A DNA stretch of 64,000 bases from Terriglobales bacterium (GTDB lineage Bacteria > Acidobacteriota > Terriglobia > Bryobacterales > Bryobacteraceae), in assembly GCA_021372245.1 (NCBI GenBank), contig JAJFUV010000099.1, positions 1 through 64,000 on the forward strand, in the 5' to 3' direction. Position numbers and translations under genes: made by a program. Below, one piece after another: positions 60,905-64,000 of the stretch. Position 1 is the first letter of the stretch. Each line of letters begins with the position of its first letter. The notes beneath the pieces were generated by a model, which searched no databases, was not told where the DNA came from, and saw nothing but the letters and a program-made list of their open reading frames with translations.

Positions 60905-61749
60905 CGGACGCGATCCAGGCATCCTACGAATACTGCCGCGGCGTAGCGCGCAGCCGGGCGCGCAACTTTTACTATTCCTTCCGGCTGCTGCCCAAGGCCG
61001 AGCGTGACGCCATGTGCGCCATGTACGCCTTTATGAGATATTGCGACGACCTCAGTGACGATCCGGCCGAAGGCGACGCTCGGAGCGCGATCGAACGCTG
61101 GAGCGCGGACCTGGATCGGGCCCTGGCCGGAGATGCGCCGGAACACCCGGTTTGGCCGGCATTCTGCGCTTCGGTGGAGCGCTACCGGATTCCGCATGAG
61201 TACTTTCGCCAGATGATCGCGGGAGTGTCGAGCGACCTGGAACCCCGCACCATCCGGACTTTCGACGATCTGCGGCAGTACTGCTACCAGGTGGCCTCCG
61301 TGGTCGGCTTGTGCGTGATTTACATCCTCGGGTTCGAGTCGCCGGAAGCGCCGCGTATGGCCGAAGACTGCGGCGTGGCGTTTCAGTTGACCAACATCCT
61401 GCGCGATGTCGGTGAAGACGCCGGACTCGGACGGGTGTACCTGCCGCAGGAAGATATGGCCAGGTTCGGGGTCTCGCCGGAGGCGCTACGCGATTCCCGG
61501 CCCACGCCGGAGTTTCTCGGCCTGATGCGCTTCGAAGCCGCGCGCGCCCGGGAATATTATGCGCGCTCAGCCCCGCTCGTGAACCTGGTGAAGCCCGCGG
61601 GCCGCCCCATGCTGCGCGCCATCGTCGCCATTTACTCGCGCTTGCTCGAACGCATCGAGCGCTCGGGCTTCGACGTGCTGCGCCGCAGAGTAAGCCTGCC
61701 TGCCTGGGAAAAGGTCTGGCTCATGCTTCGCTCGGCGGCGGCGCGTTAA
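60901..61749 (+). CDS. hpnD: Presqualene diphosphate synthase HpnD
   Basis: HpnD condenses two farnesyl diphosphates into presqualene diphosphate. The 282-residue protein shows ARSRARNFYYSF, the first acidic motif MYAFMRYCDDLSDD, QYCYQVASVVG and the second motif FQLTNILRDVGEDAGLGRVYLP. ATGA overlap with hpnC shows coupled translation. HpnE, the FAD enzyme that finishes squalene, is not the next gene, so it must lie elsewhere or be replaced. Confidence 0.95.
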   Translation: MTDAIQASYEYCRGVARSRARNFYYSFRLLPKAERDAMCAMYAFMRYCDDLSDDPAEGDARSAIERWSADLDRALAGDAPEHPVWPAFCASVERYRIPHEYFRQMIAGVSSDLEPRTIRTFDDLRQYCYQVASVVGLCVIYILGFESPEAPRMAEDCGVAFQLTNILRDVGEDAGLGRVYLPQEDMARFGVSPEALRDSRPTPEFLGLMRFEAARAREYYARSAPLVNLVKPAGRPMLRAIVAIYSRLLERIERSGFDVLRRRVSLPAWEKVWLMLRSAAAR

Positions 61750-61750
61750 G

Positions 61751-61756
61751 TAGAAT
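61751..61756 (+). promoter_or_regulatory. Putative -10 hexamer TAGAAT
   Basis: TAGAAT directly follows the hpnD stop and is 29 nt before the ATG at 61786, which has GGAGG as ribosome site. This suggests that the next gene has its own promoter. Confidence 0.4.
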
Positions 61757-61785
61757 AGTCGGTTCATCTTTCCACGGAGGCACTG

Positions 61786-63186
61786 ATGCACGCATATCTG
61801 CTTTTGTTGACTCTCGTAAGCACTCAATTCGCCCTGGCGGGTGGACCGGCCATCCACATGGGGAACCGGCTGGAGCCATTCGTCGACGGATACCTCATTG
61901 ATTCGATGAAGGGCGTCTCCTTGCGCATGCACGCGCCGCGCGAAGAAGCCGCCGGCATCGTTTTCAACAAGCCGTGGGAAGGCAACACCAGCACCTACTG
62001 CACGGTGATCAAGGACGACAGCGTCTATCGCCTGTACTACCGCGGTTCGTCCGACCCCGCTTACACACCGATGCCCCTGCTGCGCCCGGGCGAGACCGTC
62101 GTCCCCGCGCACAAGGAAGTAACCTGTTACGCCGAATCGAAGGACGGCATCACGTGGACCCGGCCAGCGCTCGGCCTGGTGGAATTCCAGGGCTCGCGCG
62201 CGAACAACATCATCCTCGCCGAAACCGCCGTACACAACTTCGCCCCGTTCAAGGACTCGAATCCCGCAGCCACAGCCGAGGCCCGTTACAAGGCCGTGGG
62301 CGGCAGCGGTAAATTGTTCGCCTACCAATCGGCCGATGGCGTGCATTGGAAGAAGATGCGCGAGGAGCCCATCATTACCGACGGCGCGTTCGATTCGCTC
62401 AACATAGCTTTTTACGACGCGGTGCGCGGGGAATACGTGGCCGTTTACCGGGATTTCCGTTACGGCATCCGCACGGTGAAGTTCGCCTCGTCGAAGGATT
62501 TCATGAACTGGACGGCTGGCGTCTGGGCCGACTACGGTTCCGCGCCGCTCGAACAGCTCTACACCAACGCCACCTCGCCGTACTTCCGGGCGCCGCACAT
62601 CTACTTCGCGTTCCCCAAGCGCTTCGTGCAGCAACGTACGCCGCTGGCCGAGGCTCCGGGGAAGGGCGTCTCCGAGACCGTTTTTATGACCAGCCGCGAC
62701 GGCATCCACTGGGACCGCCGCTTCATGGAAGCACTGATACGCCCAGGGCGCGAACCTCGCAACTGGATCCACCGCTCAACCATGGCCGCCCCAAGCCTGG
62801 TGCCCACAGCCGCCGATGAGATGTCGCTTTACGTCGACCGCGATTACAACTGGCCCACCAACCGGCTGGTACGTTACTCGTGGCGCACGGACGGCCTGGC
62901 GAGCGTGCACGCCGACGCGAGCGGCGGCGAGATGCTGACCAAGCTTCTCACGTTCGATGGGACCAAGCTCGTGCTGAACTACGCGACCTCGGCCGCCGGC
63001 AGCATTCGCGTAGAGATTCAGGACGAACGCGGCAACCCACTACCCGCTTTCGCGCTGGACGAGGCGAAGGTTCTGTTTGGCGACAAGATCGAGGAGACCA
63101 TCAGCGTGAAGTCGCTGAAGGGGGCCACCATCCGCCTGCGCTTCGTGATGAAGGACGCGGACCTGTACTCGATCGCGTTCCGGTAG
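61786..63186 (+). CDS. Secreted beta-propeller-like protein of unknown function
   Basis: The 466-residue product has a signal peptide (YLLLLTLVSTQFALAGG). Repeated propeller-like strands follow: YRLYYRGSSDP, YAESKDGITWTRP, AYQSADGVHWKKM, FASSKDFMNWT and FMTSRDGIHWDRR. These S-D-G-x-x-W repeats resemble glycosidase five-bladed propellers (GH32/GH43/GH130-like). A small beta-sandwich ends the protein (GSIRVEIQDERGNPLPAF). I do not recognise a catalytic triad. Probably a carbohydrate-active or sugar-binding protein. Confidence 0.6.
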   Translation: MHAYLLLLTLVSTQFALAGGPAIHMGNRLEPFVDGYLIDSMKGVSLRMHAPREEAAGIVFNKPWEGNTSTYCTVIKDDSVYRLYYRGSSDPAYTPMPLLRPGETVVPAHKEVTCYAESKDGITWTRPALGLVEFQGSRANNIILAETAVHNFAPFKDSNPAATAEARYKAVGGSGKLFAYQSADGVHWKKMREEPIITDGAFDSLNIAFYDAVRGEYVAVYRDFRYGIRTVKFASSKDFMNWTAGVWADYGSAPLEQLYTNATSPYFRAPHIYFAFPKRFVQQRTPLAEAPGKGVSETVFMTSRDGIHWDRRFMEALIRPGREPRNWIHRSTMAAPSLVPTAADEMSLYVDRDYNWPTNRLVRYSWRTDGLASVHADASGGEMLTKLLTFDGTKLVLNYATSAAGSIRVEIQDERGNPLPAFALDEAKVLFGDKIEETISVKSLKGATIRLRFVMKDADLYSIAFR

Positions 63187-63214
63187 GGGAAGAACGCATG
63201 GCAGTACAGCGTGC

Positions 63215-63220
63215 TACAGT
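63215..63220 (+). promoter_or_regulatory. -10-like TACAGT seven bases before the antitoxin ATG
   Basis: TACAGT, GTGTTGC, ATG at 63228 indicates a leaderless or nearly leaderless mRNA for the toxin-antitoxin pair. Confidence 0.35.
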
Positions 63221-63227
63221 GTGTTGC

Positions 63228-63467
63228 ATGAGGAAGAGTACGATGACGGTCCGCGTGGGGGAAGAGACGCGAGCCGCGCTCGACGCCATTGCCGCAGCAT
63301 TGGACCGGGACCGCAGCTACATCGTCAATGAAGCCTTGGACGCCTACATCGAGATGCATCAGTGGCAGATTGAACACATCCAACGCGGCTTGGCTGACGC
63401 CCGCACGGGCCGGTTTGTGCCAGACACACAGGTCAATACGACCCTCGATCGCCTTCGCCGCAGATGA
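63228..63467 (+). CDS. ParD/CopG-type ribbon-helix-helix antitoxin
   Basis: A 79-residue protein with an N-terminal ribbon-helix-helix domain (MTVRVGEETRAALDAIAAAL, DRSYIVNEALDAYI). The DNA-binding strand lies near residues 6-11. A C-terminal tail (WQIEHIQRGLADARTG) should wrap the toxin. Such antitoxins repress their own operon. Its stop overlaps the toxin start (ATGA). An internal ATG at 63243 is a possible start. Confidence 0.9.
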   Translation: MRKSTMTVRVGEETRAALDAIAAALDRDRSYIVNEALDAYIEMHQWQIEHIQRGLADARTGRFVPDTQVNTTLDRLRRR

Positions 63468-63742
63468 GGATTCGCTGGACGACGACAGCCCTGCGTGACC
63501 TGGAGGCGCTGCACGACTTTGTCTTTGAGGATAATCCCCGCGCCGCGGAACGCGAGGTGGAGAAGATCCGGTCAGCGACGGAAGCGCTCACCCTTCATCC
63601 CGAACTAGGGCGAAAAGGCCGCGTGGCCGGCACACGCGAGTTGATCGTGCCGCCTTACGTCGTGGCGTATCGTGTGCAAAGAGGACACGTAGAACTCCTG
63701 GCCATTATTCACACGGCAAGACGCTGGCCGGAGTTGTTGTAG
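63464..63742 (+). CDS. ParE/RelE-superfamily toxin
   Basis: The 92-residue protein has the ParE/RelE fold: IRWTTTALRDLEALHDFV, HPELGRKGRVAGTRELIVPPYVVAYRV and the family end VELLAIIHTARRWPELL. ParE poisons gyrase and RelE cleaves mRNA at the ribosome. The AAIxHxARxWP ending is commoner in ParE-type members, but the target is not certain. The pair looks intact and could serve maintenance or defence. Confidence 0.9.
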   Translation: MRIRWTTTALRDLEALHDFVFEDNPRAAEREVEKIRSATEALTLHPELGRKGRVAGTRELIVPPYVVAYRVQRGHVELLAIIHTARRWPELL

Positions 63743-63780
63743 TCAGGGCAGCAGGTTTCGAACCGGGCCTCCCCGTCCAG

Positions 63781-63786
63781 TACAAT
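63781..63786 (+). promoter_or_regulatory. Putative -10 hexamer TACAAT before the symporter gene
   Basis: TACAAT ends 13 nt before the ATG at 63800, so the leader would be about six bases. Confidence 0.4.
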
Positions 63787-63799
63787 AGTTCGTTCATCC

Positions 63800-64000
63800 A
63801 TGGGCACTCATACCACGCGCTTGCTGGCGATGTCTCCGGTGGACCTGGCCATCGTCGTCATCTACTTTCTTTTGGTCCTCGCTATCGGCTTCTACTTGAA
63901 GCGCCGCGCCGACACGGGCGAGAGCTTTTTCATGGCGGGGCGCCAGATGACCGCCTGGATCGCAGGGCTTGCCTTCATCTCGGCCAACCTCGGTTCGCTT
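63800..64000 (+). CDS. Sodium:solute symporter (SSS family), N-terminal part
   Basis: The first 67 residues are present and the gene runs off the window. After a short lead comes helix 1 (VDLAIVVIYFLLVLAIGFYL). The SSS-family motif SFFMAGRQMTAWIAGLAFIS follows and then ANLGSL, where helix 1 is normally broken at the Na+ site. Members import sugars, amino acids or other solutes with Na+; the cargo is unknown. Confidence 0.8.
   Translation, partial: MGTHTTRLLAMSPVDLAIVVIYFLLVLAIGFYLKRRADTGESFFMAGRQMTAWIAGLAFISANLGSL

Noticed and set aside
1..64000. CRISPR arrays, tRNA or rRNA genes, complete insertion sequences
   Set aside because: Looked for throughout. No regular direct repeats, cloverleaf sequences or rRNA-like stretches were seen, and the only transposase-type gene is the RAYT, which is not a classical insertion sequence.

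Overview
The window looks like a chromosomal segment of a GC-rich, diderm, soil-type bacterium, most probably an acidobacterium of the Solibacter/Bryobacter kind. That placement is inferred from gene content: an LptD-type outer-membrane assembly protein, a complete-looking bacteriohopanepolyol operon, many secreted glycan-active enzymes of families common in Acidobacteriota, a DUF2339 protein and a Cys-rich unknown of a type I associate with that phylum. No rRNA, tRNA, CRISPR array, prophage or complete insertion sequence was seen. Coding density is high and no stretch over 300 bases lacks a gene.

Layout. 1-8.6 kb: tail of a sugar-phosphate-isomerase-like protein, LptD, a zinc-ribbon/RDD membrane protein, glucose-6-phosphate isomerase, and a pair of exported sugar-active proteins. 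8.7-11.9 kb (minus): a PfkB kinase, a membrane glycosyltransferase and a DapF-like epimerase in one overlapping operon. 12-15.1 kb: a second membrane glycosyltransferase and two metallophosphoesterases. 15.1-22.6 kb: UvrC without its C-terminal HhH domain, a TPR protein, a two-gene HU-like / HU-TIR operon, an M48 protease, a DUF2339 protein and a lytic transglycosylase. 22.7-28.5 kb: sialidase, GH2 enzyme, a Tat-exported putative glycosidase, and a REP-associated transposase between palindromes. 28.6-38.6 kb (minus): membrane pyrophosphatase, ClpC, a LolD-like ATPase and a pair resembling exopolysaccharide-export proteins. 38.7-51.9 kb: EAL phosphodiesterase, a large Fe-S flavoprotein, a methyltransferase, a small signalling set (anti-sigma kinase, STAS protein, response regulator), dGTPase, an anion transporter, a GH172-type enzyme and a mutarotase-like protein. 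52.1-61.7 kb: ispH-shc-hpnH-hpnA-hpnG-two dehydrogenases-hpnC-hpnD. 61.8-64 kb: a secreted beta-propeller-like protein, a ParD/ParE-type pair and the start of a sodium:solute symporter.

How the parts work together. The 52-62 kb operon runs from isoprenoid precursor supply (IspH) through squalene (HpnC, HpnD), cyclisation (Shc) and side-chain addition and trimming (HpnH, HpnG). Two zinc-type dehydrogenases lie inside it, and HpnE is not in the window. The secreted hydrolases suggest growth on complex glycans.

The most unusual items are: (1) the HU-like / HU-TIR operon; (2) a DapF homologue in which both catalytic cysteines are serine; (3) the two dehydrogenases in the hopanoid operon; (4) repeated placement of a -10-like hexamer exactly 6 nt before the start codon, which implies leaderless mRNAs; and (5) the REP-flanked RAYT. 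All function calls come from reading the sequence and from knowledge of the families; no database search was run.
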